A stretch of 64,000 nt of DNA from VAZQ01 sp035693615 (GTDB lineage: Bacteria; Pseudomonadota; Alphaproteobacteria; Rhizobiales; Xanthobacteraceae). The stretch covers positions 1 to 64,000 of the forward strand of contig DASSGH010000157.1 of the NCBI GenBank assembly GCA_035693615.1, read 5' to 3'. The position numbers were made by a program, and so were the translations under genes. Positions 51,264 through 59,525 of this stretch are shown here, in pieces. How positions within the stretch are numbered: position 1 is the first letter of the stretch; every line of letters starts with the position of its first letter. The notes below the pieces were generated by a model that was not told the DNA's origin, searched no databases, and saw only the letters and a list, made by a program, of their open reading frames with translations.

Positions 51264-51989
51264 TCACGAGAAATCGGCGATCGATTGCGGTTCGGCCGCG
51301 AAACGTTTGTTGCGATACTCCTCGATCAGTTTGGAATAGACCGCCGGCAGCCCAGGGAAGCCGATCATTCTCCAAGAGGCCTTGTTGCGGTTGCCGCCGT
51401 AGATCGGATCGGCGAAGAAGCCTTCCATGGTGATTTGCAAAAGCGCTTCGAAGAACGCCTTGCCGTCGAAATCGTCGAGCGCAGCCTTGCCCTGCTCCAG
51501 CACCTTGAGTGCATCTTCGCGCTCCCCGGTCGCGAGCCGGTCGAAGTCCTTGCCGTAGACCTTGCGCGACCAGGCGTTGGTGGCGACGATGCCGGCGGCG
51601 AAAAATTGCCGCGGCGTGAGCGGCAGCTGATAGCCGTATTCCGGCTTGGCTTTGCGGAACGGCCCATTGCGGTACATTTTGGCGCCCCCGCCCCAGGCGC
51701 TGGCGAGCTGTCGATCGACGAAAGTCACGATTCCGCAATCGCTGCCTGACGGCGTGAGTTCGTCGGCGGGAATCATACTATCGGCCGCGGCTGTGAAGAA
51801 CGCGACTTCGGTCTCGGTCAACGTGAGATAACTCGCCGGTTCGCTCCCCGCGGCCGGCATGGCCGCGGGTTGCTGCGCCTGAGCGGCAGCACCCGGGTTA
51901 ACGGCCGTGGCAACGGCGGTGCCGGCACCCAGCAGGAAGTCGCGGCGTGCGATTGGATTATGGTCGTCCGGCTTGCTTTTCTCTGTCAC
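51264..51989 (-). CDS. Gluconate 2-dehydrogenase subunit 3-type small subunit, Tat signal
   Basis: This 241-residue protein has a twin-arginine signal (ARRDFLLGAGTAVATA) and a helical mature part of the gluconate 2-dehydrogenase gamma family (VAFFTAAADSMIPADELTPSGSDCGIVTFVDRQL and the Y-G-G-N-R region). It escorts the flavoprotein to the periplasm and may bind it stably. The start is a GTG with GGAGG six bases upstream. It is followed after 12 bases by the flavoprotein gene. Confidence 0.88.
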   Translation of the reverse strand: MTEKSKPDDHNPIARRDFLLGAGTAVATAVNPGAAAQAQQPAAMPAAGSEPASYLTLTETEVAFFTAAADSMIPADELTPSGSDCGIVTFVDRQLASAWGGGAKMYRNGPFRKAKPEYGYQLPLTPRQFFAAGIVATNAWSRKVYGKDFDRLATGEREDALKVLEQGKAALDDFDGKAFFEALLQITMEGFFADPIYGGNRNKASWRMIGFPGLPAVYSKLIEEYRNKRFAAEPQSIADFS

Positions 51990-52159
51990 TGGCAACCTCC
52001 CCTGCGAACCGCGTCCGAGCCCGATGCCCTTTGCGCGCAACGGCACGCGTGGGCACGCCACGCGACGCCTCTTGTTTTGAACGAGATTAGTCCGATTTTC
52101 CGGGGCGCGGGAGGCCGGGAAGGACATTCCTGCCCCGCTTCGGCCGAACTCGCGAAAGC

Positions 52160-52909
52160 TCAGCCGTAGACACCCGCTATGGCCAGAAATTCGTCTGCCT
52201 TGAGGCTTGCTCCGCCAACCAGTGCACCGTCAACGTCGGCAACGCCTAGCAGCTCCTTGGCATTGGACGGCTTGACCGATCCGCCGTAGAGGATGCGCAT
52301 ACCGGCTCCCTCCTCCGCAAACCGCGAGCGCAGAAGGCGGCGGATGGACCCGTGCATCTCCGCGACGTCGGCCGCCGTGGGAGTCAGCCCGCTGCCGATC
52401 GCCCATACCGGCTCGTAGGCAACGACCAGATTGTCTGCCGTCGCACCGTCGGGTATCGATCCGTCGAACTGCGTCCGCACCACCGCGAGCGCGCGTCCAT
52501 GCTCACGTTCGGCGCGGGTCTCGCCCACACACACGATGGCGCAAAGTCCGGCCCGGCGCGCAGCCAGCGCCTTCGCCCGCACATCGGCATCGCTCTCCTG
52601 GTGATAGGTGCGCCGCTCAGAGTGGCCGACAATGACGGCGCTAGCCCCGGCATCCTTGAGCATCTCGGCCGAAATATCGCCGGTGAATGCTCCATTGGAT
52701 TGCGTGTAGCAATCCTGCGCACCGAGGTGCACGGGGGAGCCCTCCACGATGCTAGCAAACAAACCGAGCAGCGTGGCAGGCGGGCAAATCATCAGGTCAA
52801 CCGCGGTGAGTGCCCGGGCCCCTTGGACGATCCGGATAATCTCCGCCGCCGAGGAGCGCAGCCCATTCATCTTCCAATTTCCCGCCACGAACGGGCGCGG
52901 ACGAACCAT
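52160..52909 (-). CDS. tpiA: Triosephosphate isomerase
   Basis: This 249-residue enzyme interconverts DHAP and glyceraldehyde 3-phosphate. The motifs AGNWKMNG, the catalytic VIVGHSERR and YEPVWAIGSG, and the ILYGGSVKPSNAKEL loop are intact. It precedes the dehydrogenase genes by 170 bases, and is divergent from the foldase gene. Confidence 0.97.
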   Translation of the reverse strand: MVRPRPFVAGNWKMNGLRSSAAEIIRIVQGARALTAVDLMICPPATLLGLFASIVEGSPVHLGAQDCYTQSNGAFTGDISAEMLKDAGASAVIVGHSERRTYHQESDADVRAKALAARRAGLCAIVCVGETRAEREHGRALAVVRTQFDGSIPDGATADNLVVAYEPVWAIGSGLTPTAADVAEMHGSIRRLLRSRFAEEGAGMRILYGGSVKPSNAKELLGVADVDGALVGGASLKADEFLAIAGVYG

Positions 52910-53080
52910 TGTCGTTCCTCGGTTTTCCCAAAGCCATCCATGCGGTTAGCAGAGCCCCCGCGGGCACGCCAGAGGCCCGCGTTGCCTCGCTCGCTGCCGC
53001 GATGTTGCGACGCAGTGGTCCCCTCCCTATGATGCGATATCCGTCGGGCCGCCGCGGGTTCTCTCAATCACGGACGACAC

Positions 53081-54991
53081 ATGCTTCGAGGGCTGCGAAA
53101 AGCCTCCTCCAATTGGGTCGGCAAAGCAGTGATGGCCGGCGTGGTCGGCTTTTTGGTGATCAGTTTCGCAATCTGGGGAATTGGCGACATTTTCCGCGGC
53201 TTCGGCCGCTCAACCGTTGCCAAGATCGGGCACACCGAGATTACGATCGAGCAATTTCGTACGCTCTACAACGATCGCCTGCAGCAATATTCACGCCAAC
53301 TCGGCCGTCCGATCAGCGCAGATCAGGCGCGCGCGACCGGTCTTGACCGCGCTGCAATCGGGCAGATCTTCTCCGAAATGTTGCTCGATGAACGCGCACG
53401 CGCGCTTGGGCTTGCGCTCTCCGATTCCGAGGTCGCCAAACTCATCACGAACGATCCCACATTCCGCGGAGCCAACGGGCAATTCGACCGGGCGCGCTTC
53501 GAGCAGATCATCCGCAATGCGGGCTATACCGAGCCGCGTTTCGTGGCCGAACAACGCCGGCTGATGCTGCGCCGAGAGCTTGCCGGAACGATCGGATCGG
53601 GATTGAACGCACCCAAGGCGTTGGTCGAGGCGACGAACCGCTATGATAACGAACAACGCTCGATCGAATACGTCTTGCTCGACCGCGCGCTCGCAGGCGA
53701 GATTCCGGCGCCACCGCCGGAGGTGCTGGCAAAGTACTTCGACGAGCGCAAAATCATGTTTCGCACGCCTGAATACCGCAAGCTCGTCGTCGTCTCGCTG
53801 ATCCCGAGCGAACAGGCGCGCTGGATCGAGATCTCCGATGCGTATCTCAAGCGCGCCTATGAGGACCACCGCGCGCGCTACGTCAGCCCCGAGCGGCGCC
53901 ACATCCTGCAGATCGACTTTCCTAGCGCCGAAGCGGCCAGCGCAGCCGCCGAGCGCATGGCGAAAGGCGCGAGCTTTGCCGACGTCGCCAAGGAACTCGG
54001 CAAGAGCGAAAAGGATATTGACCTCGGCACGGTCCCCAAATCCGGTATGATCGACCGAGCGGTAGCCGATGCTGCGTTTGCGCTCAAGGAAGGTGAGGTC
54101 AGCGCGCCGGTGCAAGGCCGTTTCGGCACCGTCCTGGTGCAGGCCCTCAAAATCGAGCCGGAGCAAATCCGTCCGTTCGAGCAGGTGGCGGGAGACCTCA
54201 AGCAGGAGCTCGCCGCCGCGCGCGCCAAATCCGAGATTTTCGACCTCTATAACAAGATCGAGGATGCGCGCGCAGAAGGCAAGCCGCTGGCCGAAGCCGC
54301 CGCCAGCCTCAAGCTTGAAGCACGCACAGTCGAAGTCGATCGCTCCGGCCGCGACCCGACCGGCACGCCCGTGAAGCTACCCGACGCGCAGCGTCTTCTC
54401 GCCGCGGCGTTCACCACGGACATCGGGGTCGAGCGTGATCCGTTGCAGTTCGAAGACGGCTACATCTGGTATGACGTCGTCGGGACCTCCCCCTCGCGCG
54501 AGCGTTCGCTCGACGAAGTAAAGGATCAAGTCGAAGCGCGCTGGCGCGAGCAGGAGATCGCCACCCGCCTCGAGGCAAAGGCAACCAGCATCCTCGATAA
54601 GCTCAAAGAGGGCGCAACGCTCTCCGATGTTGCAGCAACCGAGCAGCTCAAGGTGGAAACGCTGAGCGGCCTCAAGCGCGGCCAAGCTTCCGGCCCACTC
54701 TCGGCTGCCGGCGTCGACGCCATCTTTCGCGCGGCAAAGGATGCCAACGGCAAGGCGGAAGGGGCGCCGCCGCCAGCTGAGGTGGTGTTCCGCGTCACCG
54801 AGATCGTGGTGCCCCCGCTCGACATGGCTTCGGAAGACGCCAAACGCACGGTGGAGACAATCAATCGCGGCCTCTCCGAGGCTATTCTCGCCGAATATAT
54901 TGCGCGGCTCGAAAGCGATATCGGCCTCACCATCAATCAGAGCGCGCTGAACCAGGTGGTCAGCGGCGGAGCGGGCGACGGCGCAAACTGA
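53081..54991 (+). CDS. ppiD: PpiD-like membrane peptidyl-prolyl isomerase
   Basis: This 636-residue protein has one N-terminal transmembrane helix (about 19-37) and a large periplasmic part with a SurA-type N-terminal chaperone region (about 40-210), a parvulin PPIC domain (about 245-355), and a second C-terminal chaperone part. PpiD helps fold exported proteins at the Sec channel. It is followed after 11 bases by trpE; this arrangement with tpiA is common in alphaproteobacteria. Confidence 0.88.
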   Translation: MLRGLRKASSNWVGKAVMAGVVGFLVISFAIWGIGDIFRGFGRSTVAKIGHTEITIEQFRTLYNDRLQQYSRQLGRPISADQARATGLDRAAIGQIFSEMLLDERARALGLALSDSEVAKLITNDPTFRGANGQFDRARFEQIIRNAGYTEPRFVAEQRRLMLRRELAGTIGSGLNAPKALVEATNRYDNEQRSIEYVLLDRALAGEIPAPPPEVLAKYFDERKIMFRTPEYRKLVVVSLIPSEQARWIEISDAYLKRAYEDHRARYVSPERRHILQIDFPSAEAASAAAERMAKGASFADVAKELGKSEKDIDLGTVPKSGMIDRAVADAAFALKEGEVSAPVQGRFGTVLVQALKIEPEQIRPFEQVAGDLKQELAAARAKSEIFDLYNKIEDARAEGKPLAEAAASLKLEARTVEVDRSGRDPTGTPVKLPDAQRLLAAAFTTDIGVERDPLQFEDGYIWYDVVGTSPSRERSLDEVKDQVEARWREQEIATRLEAKATSILDKLKEGATLSDVAATEQLKVETLSGLKRGQASGPLSAAGVDAIFRAAKDANGKAEGAPPPAEVVFRVTEIVVPPLDMASEDAKRTVETINRGLSEAILAEYIARLESDIGLTINQSALNQVVSGGAGDGAN

Positions 54992-55002
54992 GCTTCGCTC
55001 AC

Positions 55003-56520
55003 ATGCAGATCGAGCCACCAGCCCCGGCTTTTGCCAAACGCTACGCGCGCGGCGAGGCTCAGGTCGTATGGACTACGCTGGTCTCGGACCTTGAAACTCC
55101 GGTATCGGCGTTTCTCAAGATCGCGACTGCGCAGCCGCCGTGTTTTCTGCTGGAATCCGTTGAAGGGGGCGCGGTCCGCGGACGTTATTCGATCATCGGG
55201 CTTCACCCCGATCTCGTTTGGCGCACCGTCGCCGGGCGAGCCGAGATCAACCGCAGCGTGCGGCAAAGCGCGGACGCCTTTGCACCCTGCGCGGGTCCGC
55301 CGCTGGCGGCATTGCGCGCGCTCATCGCCGAAAGCCGCATCGATCTGCCGGACGTGCTCCCGCCCATGGCAGCCGGAATTTTCGGTTATCTCGGCTACGA
55401 CATGGTGCGGCTGATGGAAGATTTGCCTCCGCCTAACCCCGACCCAATCGGCATTCCCGAAGCGGTTCTGGTGCGTCCCACGGTCGTGGTAGTGTTCGAT
55501 ACGGTCAAAGACGTGATCACCGTGGTCACGCCGGTGCGACCGCAAATCGGTGTGAGCGCCGAGGTCGCCTTCGCGCGCGCCAGCGAGCGCCTCTCCGCGG
55601 TCGTCGACGCGCTCGATGCGCCGCTGGCGCATTCCCCGCCCGAGCTTCAGACCGGTCCGCTCACGGTGTGGCCATCCTCCAACGTCACCCCGGCCGAGTA
55701 TGAGCGCATGGTCAGTGTTGCCAAGGAATACATCGCCGCCGGCGACATTTTCCAGGTCGTGCTGTCGCAACGGTTCGAGGCGCCGTTCGAATTGCCGCCG
55801 TTTGCGCTTTATCGGGCGCTGCGACGGGTCAATCCGGCACCGTTTCTCTACTTCCTCGACTTCGGCGAGTTTTCGATTGCCGGCTCGAGTCCGGAGATCC
55901 TGGTGCGAGTACGCGAAGGCAGCGTGACGATTCGGCCACTCGCCGGCACGCGCCCGCGAGGCGCTACCCCACAGCAGGACAAGGCGCTCGAGACCGAGCT
56001 GCTGGCCGACGAGAAAGAACGCGCCGAACACCTGATGCTGCTCGACCTCGGCCGCAACGACGTCGGGCGGGTCGCCCGGCCAGCCACGGTCAAGGTCACC
56101 GAACAGTTCTTCATCGAGCGCTTCAGCCAGGTGATGCACATCGTCTCCAATGTCGAGGGCCAGCTCGACGGAAAATACGACGCCCTCGATGCGCTGGCGG
56201 CAGGGTTCCCGGCCGGCACCGTCTCCGGCGCACCCAAGGTGCGGGCGATGGAGATCATCAACGAGCTCGAGCCGGACAAGCGCGGGCTCTATGCCGGTTC
56301 GGTCGGCTATTTTTCCGCGGCAGGCGAGCTCGACAGCTGCATCGTCCTGCGCACGGCGCTGATTAAAGACGGCATGATGTATGTGCAGGCCGGTGCCGGC
56401 ATCGTCGCCGATTCCAATCCGAAGTCGGAGCAACAGGAATGCGTCGACAAGGCCAAGGCACTGTTCCGCGCCGCGGAAGAGGCAAAGCGGTTTGCCAGCG
56501 CGGCCCGGCGGGGACAATAG
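55003..56520 (+). CDS. trpE: Anthranilate synthase component I
   Basis: This 505-residue enzyme converts chorismate to anthranilate using ammonia from TrpG. Conserved segments include SGAPKVRAMEII, the VVLSQRFE and PFLYFLDFGEFSIAGSSPEILVR region, GTRPRGATPQQD, and LGRNDVGRVA. The ATG is at 55003. No leader or attenuator is visible because the gap to ppiD is 11 bases. The glutaminase partner trpG begins 7.2 kb downstream rather than directly after. Confidence 0.95.
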   Translation: MQIEPPAPAFAKRYARGEAQVVWTTLVSDLETPVSAFLKIATAQPPCFLLESVEGGAVRGRYSIIGLHPDLVWRTVAGRAEINRSVRQSADAFAPCAGPPLAALRALIAESRIDLPDVLPPMAAGIFGYLGYDMVRLMEDLPPPNPDPIGIPEAVLVRPTVVVVFDTVKDVITVVTPVRPQIGVSAEVAFARASERLSAVVDALDAPLAHSPPELQTGPLTVWPSSNVTPAEYERMVSVAKEYIAAGDIFQVVLSQRFEAPFELPPFALYRALRRVNPAPFLYFLDFGEFSIAGSSPEILVRVREGSVTIRPLAGTRPRGATPQQDKALETELLADEKERAEHLMLLDLGRNDVGRVARPATVKVTEQFFIERFSQVMHIVSNVEGQLDGKYDALDALAAGFPAGTVSGAPKVRAMEIINELEPDKRGLYAGSVGYFSAAGELDSCIVLRTALIKDGMMYVQAGAGIVADSNPKSEQQECVDKAKALFRAAEEAKRFASAARRGQ

Positions 56521-56632
56521 CTTTAGCCGCGGTGCCATTGGCCGGATCCGCCGCGCCGTGAAGTCGCTGAGCGATCGATGTCCACGGTGGACAATTGCCA
56601 GGGCGCGACTACATCACTGATGAACCTGCCTG

Positions 56633-57124
56633 ATGGGTGACGATATGGACGCAAAGACCGGTCACGAACAGACACCTCGATGGAAGCACGACGGGGTGCG
56701 CGTCATTCCCGGGCATGCGCTCGGTTCCAACACCCCGCAGACACCCGGCATGGATCGCAAGGCGGCCATCGATTATGCCCGCGTCGGCGCTCAGAAGATC
56801 TGGGCAGGCACGGTCAACATTCGCCCGAACGCCAAAACCGGGGCCCATCACCACGGTGAGCTGGAAAGCGTGATCTACGTGGTGCGGGGCAAGGCGCGCA
56901 TGCGCTGGGGTGACCAGCTGGAATTCATGGCCGAGGCGGGTCCGGGCGATTTCATCTTTGTGCCGCCGTTCGTGCCGCACCAGGAGATCAACGCCAGTTC
57001 GAGCGAGCCGCTCGAGTGCGTGGTTGTGCGCAGCGACAACGAAGCGGTCGTGGTCAATCTCGACATCGACCCGGTGGAGAAGCCGGACGAGGTCTTATGG
57101 GTCGATCCGATCCATAAGGGGTGA
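56633..57124 (+). CDS. Cupin-domain protein
   Basis: This 163-residue protein has one cupin barrel: motif 1 is around GAHHHGELESVIYVVRGKARMRWGDQ with three histidines and a glutamate as metal ligands, and motif 2 is GDFIFVPPFVPHQEINAS. Such proteins are metal-dependent dioxygenases, isomerases or binding proteins. Start could be ATG 56633 or ATG 56645. It lies 112 bases after trpE and is transcribed the same way. No partner points to a reaction. Confidence 0.82.
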   Translation: MGDDMDAKTGHEQTPRWKHDGVRVIPGHALGSNTPQTPGMDRKAAIDYARVGAQKIWAGTVNIRPNAKTGAHHHGELESVIYVVRGKARMRWGDQLEFMAEAGPGDFIFVPPFVPHQEINASSSEPLECVVVRSDNEAVVVNLDIDPVEKPDEVLWVDPIHKG

Positions 57125-57157
57125 GACCGCCGACACGCCCCAGCCGACTGGCGGCGA

Positions 57158-57823
57158 CTACAAGAACTCCTTCGGAATCGGAGTCCACTTTTCGCGACCA
57201 CGATAGAACAGCGGCTTTTTGCCGTACTTCGCCCGGTATGCTCGATACCGCGTCCGATACCGTCGGACCCGCTCGCGCGCGACCGGGATGGGCTTGTGCC
57301 GGTATCGGATCAGCGCTCGTTCGACCAGCCACACATTCCTGGAGGCAAGCCGCCAATCGTAACCGCCCAACCGACGCAAATCGAACACCGCGTATCCAGT
57401 GAGACATCCGGTGAAATCGATGTAGGGATCGAAATAGCTCATGGCGAGCGCGCGTACGGAACGGAACACCGGCTTTCGTCCGTGCAATCCGGGGTCGCGC
57501 GAGCGCGCGACTGAGCCCCAGCGGCCGCGCTTGCAGTAAACGAAGATGACGTGATCGAGGTAGTCGATCGATTTGAGGCTCATGACCAGCGGCGGAAATC
57601 CGTGTTGCTCAAGAATAGCCGCGGCGGACAGGGCAGCTTCGAGACAATGCGCGCTACGATGCCGTAAGACCTGGCGCAGGCTTCTGAGCGTTTCCCGACC
57701 CAGCTCGGTGTTGTATGGCAGGTGATTGAGGAAGCGTTGCACCAGCATCGGACTGCGCAGGCGTCGAATGACACGCCGCTCCGCCGGCGTAAACACGGCA
57801 AATGTTGGTGGCGGCTGATCCAT
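57158..57823 (-). CDS. Transglutaminase-like protein of unknown function
   Basis: This 221-residue protein has Cys60 in RSAHCLEAALSAAAILEQHG, His91 in DYLDHVIFVY and Asp110 in RSRDPGLHG, a Cys-His-Asp order and spacing like the transglutaminase/papain-like fold. The C-terminal 60 residues are rich in Arg, Lys and Tyr. ATG 57823 is preferred, with AAAAGGA upstream. I could not assign it to a characterised family; a thiol-hydrolase or cross-linking role is inference. Confidence 0.68.
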   Translation of the reverse strand: MDQPPPTFAVFTPAERRVIRRLRSPMLVQRFLNHLPYNTELGRETLRSLRQVLRHRSAHCLEAALSAAAILEQHGFPPLVMSLKSIDYLDHVIFVYCKRGRWGSVARSRDPGLHGRKPVFRSVRALAMSYFDPYIDFTGCLTGYAVFDLRRLGGYDWRLASRNVWLVERALIRYRHKPIPVARERVRRYRTRYRAYRAKYGKKPLFYRGREKWTPIPKEFL

Positions 57824-57876
57824 CACGCATCCTTTTGCTCGGCTGCGCATCGGCGCACCGCCTATCACGGTTGGTC

Positions 57877-58698
57877 TCAAGCACGGGCGAAGAACGCCGT
57901 CACTACGTCACTGAATTCATCCGGCTGCTCCAACGGAGACATATGTCCAACCCCTTCGATTCTGTGAAGGACAGCGTGTGGGATATTCTCCGACAAAAGG
58001 CGGGCAGCGTTCCGGCAGATGTAATCGTGCTGACCCAACATGACGAGTGTGGGGACCTTGACGGCTTGCAGCGTGCGGCGCATGCGGAAAAGCGATTTGC
58101 GCTGACGCAGGACCTGCGAGAGGGTATGCCGCAATCCGACGAGCGGTGTTGCGCGAATAAGACCCGCCATATGGCGACGATAGCGCCCGCCGCGATTTGC
58201 GTAGGACTTGAAAAATTCGCTGCGCAGCATGTCCGGGAGCAATTCGTCCCAGCCCGTGCGCTCCGCAAAATCGATCCAGCGGCTCGCCAACCATTGGATT
58301 CGCCACGCGTCGTCCGCCCCCGATCCGACGTCGGCGAGAACGAGATGCGTAATCCGCTCGGGCCTGGCCGCGGCAAGCGCGAGGGCCGGACCTCCTCCCA
58401 GGGAAAACCCGACGACCGCGATCTTGTCGTAACCGAGCGCATCGACGATGCCGGCGAGATCGCGCGCAAGATGCGCGCCCGAATAACGGCGGGCGTCATC
58501 GGGGGCTTCGCTTTGCCCGTGACCGCGTTGGTCGTAAGTGACGATCGTGTGGCGATTGGACAATCGTCGCCGCTGGTGAAACCACATCCGCTGTCCGCAT
58601 GCCAGTCCGTGCACGAGGATCACGGGCCTGCCGCGCCCCGCGATGCGGTAGGCAAGCTCGATATCGCCGACGCGAATGCGGCGCGAGGAATCAGTCAT
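57877..58698 (-). CDS. Alpha/beta-hydrolase
   Basis: This 273-residue hydrolase has the oxyanion-hole HGLACGQRMW region, nucleophile Ser99 in VVGFSLGG, an acid in LGQHDYI and catalytic His252 in GVGHMSPLEQP. The substrate is unknown; esterase or lactonase-like activities are typical. It lies 53 bases upstream of the transglutaminase-like gene on the same strand, so the two may be one operon. Confidence 0.9.
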   Translation of the reverse strand: MTDSSRRIRVGDIELAYRIAGRGRPVILVHGLACGQRMWFHQRRRLSNRHTIVTYDQRGHGQSEAPDDARRYSGAHLARDLAGIVDALGYDKIAVVGFSLGGGPALALAAARPERITHLVLADVGSGADDAWRIQWLASRWIDFAERTGWDELLPDMLRSEFFKSYANRGGRYRRHMAGLIRATPLVGLRHTLSQVLRQRKSLFRMRRTLQAVKVPTLVMLGQHDYICRNAARLLSENIPHAVLHRIEGVGHMSPLEQPDEFSDVVTAFFARA

Positions 58699-58863
58699 GC
58701 CCGTCCGCGCGGGTGATCCCCCTACTACTCTCCCTAGAACACGACCTCATCCCGCGAGAACGGTCGCGAGCTCTTCCTAGCCTCCCGCAAGGCTGACAAT
58801 CTAGAGACGCCGCAGGAATGGCGGAAGGCACGGCCTTGTACGACTTACTACCGGAGGATGATC

Positions 58864-59490
58864 ATGCATGGTGAAACCCCGTTGGCGATGTTGCTGTCGC
58901 TCTCGATCCTGAGCATGTTGGCGGCGACGCTGCCGCCGGCTTCCGCCGTGGCGGAGCTTGCCTGCAGCGGACACCAACTGCTGCGCAACCCGCGACCGCA
59001 ATCGAGCTGCAGCAGCTTGAAACCGGCCATTTACGCCTCGCCCGACGGCACCCTCCGCGCACTCGTTGTTCCCGTAGATGTCAGCCTCTATGCCACGCCC
59101 GACATGGAAAGCCGCATCGTAATACGCACCGCCAAAGGCGATACTCTCACCTCGAAGGATTATTCATCCTCGCGCGGCACCAACGGGTATTATGTCATCG
59201 ATGCAAAGTGGTCGCCGGATTCGCAATTCTTCGTCTACAGCATGGGATCATCGGGAGGTCACTCACCCTGGTCGTTTCCGATGATGGTGTACAGCCGTCA
59301 AAAGAATCGCTTTGCCGGCTTCAGCGACATGATCGAGGGTAGGCCCACACTCTCGGCCGATTTCCACTTTGCCGGACCGCATACCCTGGTTGCCAGCACC
59401 TGGAAACAGCAAGGATCCTTGGACGACACGATTCCTGTCACCGTCAATCTCGAGGATGCGTTCGCGCAGCTGCCGGCGACTTCCGACTAA
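58864..59490 (+). CDS. Secreted protein of unknown function
   Basis: This 208-residue protein has a signal peptide (hydrophobic to about residue 26). The mature part has beta-rich segments, including YVIDAKWSPDSQFFVYSMGSSGGHSPW, which resembles a single WD40/TolB-like blade. Three cysteines near the mature N-terminus could form disulfides. ATG 58864 sits six bases after GGAGG; ATG 58858 is too close to it. It has no obvious partners, being divergent from the hydrolase gene. Confidence 0.72.
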   Translation: MHGETPLAMLLSLSILSMLAATLPPASAVAELACSGHQLLRNPRPQSSCSSLKPAIYASPDGTLRALVVPVDVSLYATPDMESRIVIRTAKGDTLTSKDYSSSRGTNGYYVIDAKWSPDSQFFVYSMGSSGGHSPWSFPMMVYSRQKNRFAGFSDMIEGRPTLSADFHFAGPHTLVASTWKQQGSLDDTIPVTVNLEDAFAQLPATSD

Positions 59491-59525
59491 GAGCGCGGAG
59501 GCGCTGGCTCGGCTGGCAACCGCGC

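Noticed and set aside
54937..56538. Minus-strand open frame of 533 residues over trpE
   Set aside because: Antisense shadow of trpE with no family resemblance.
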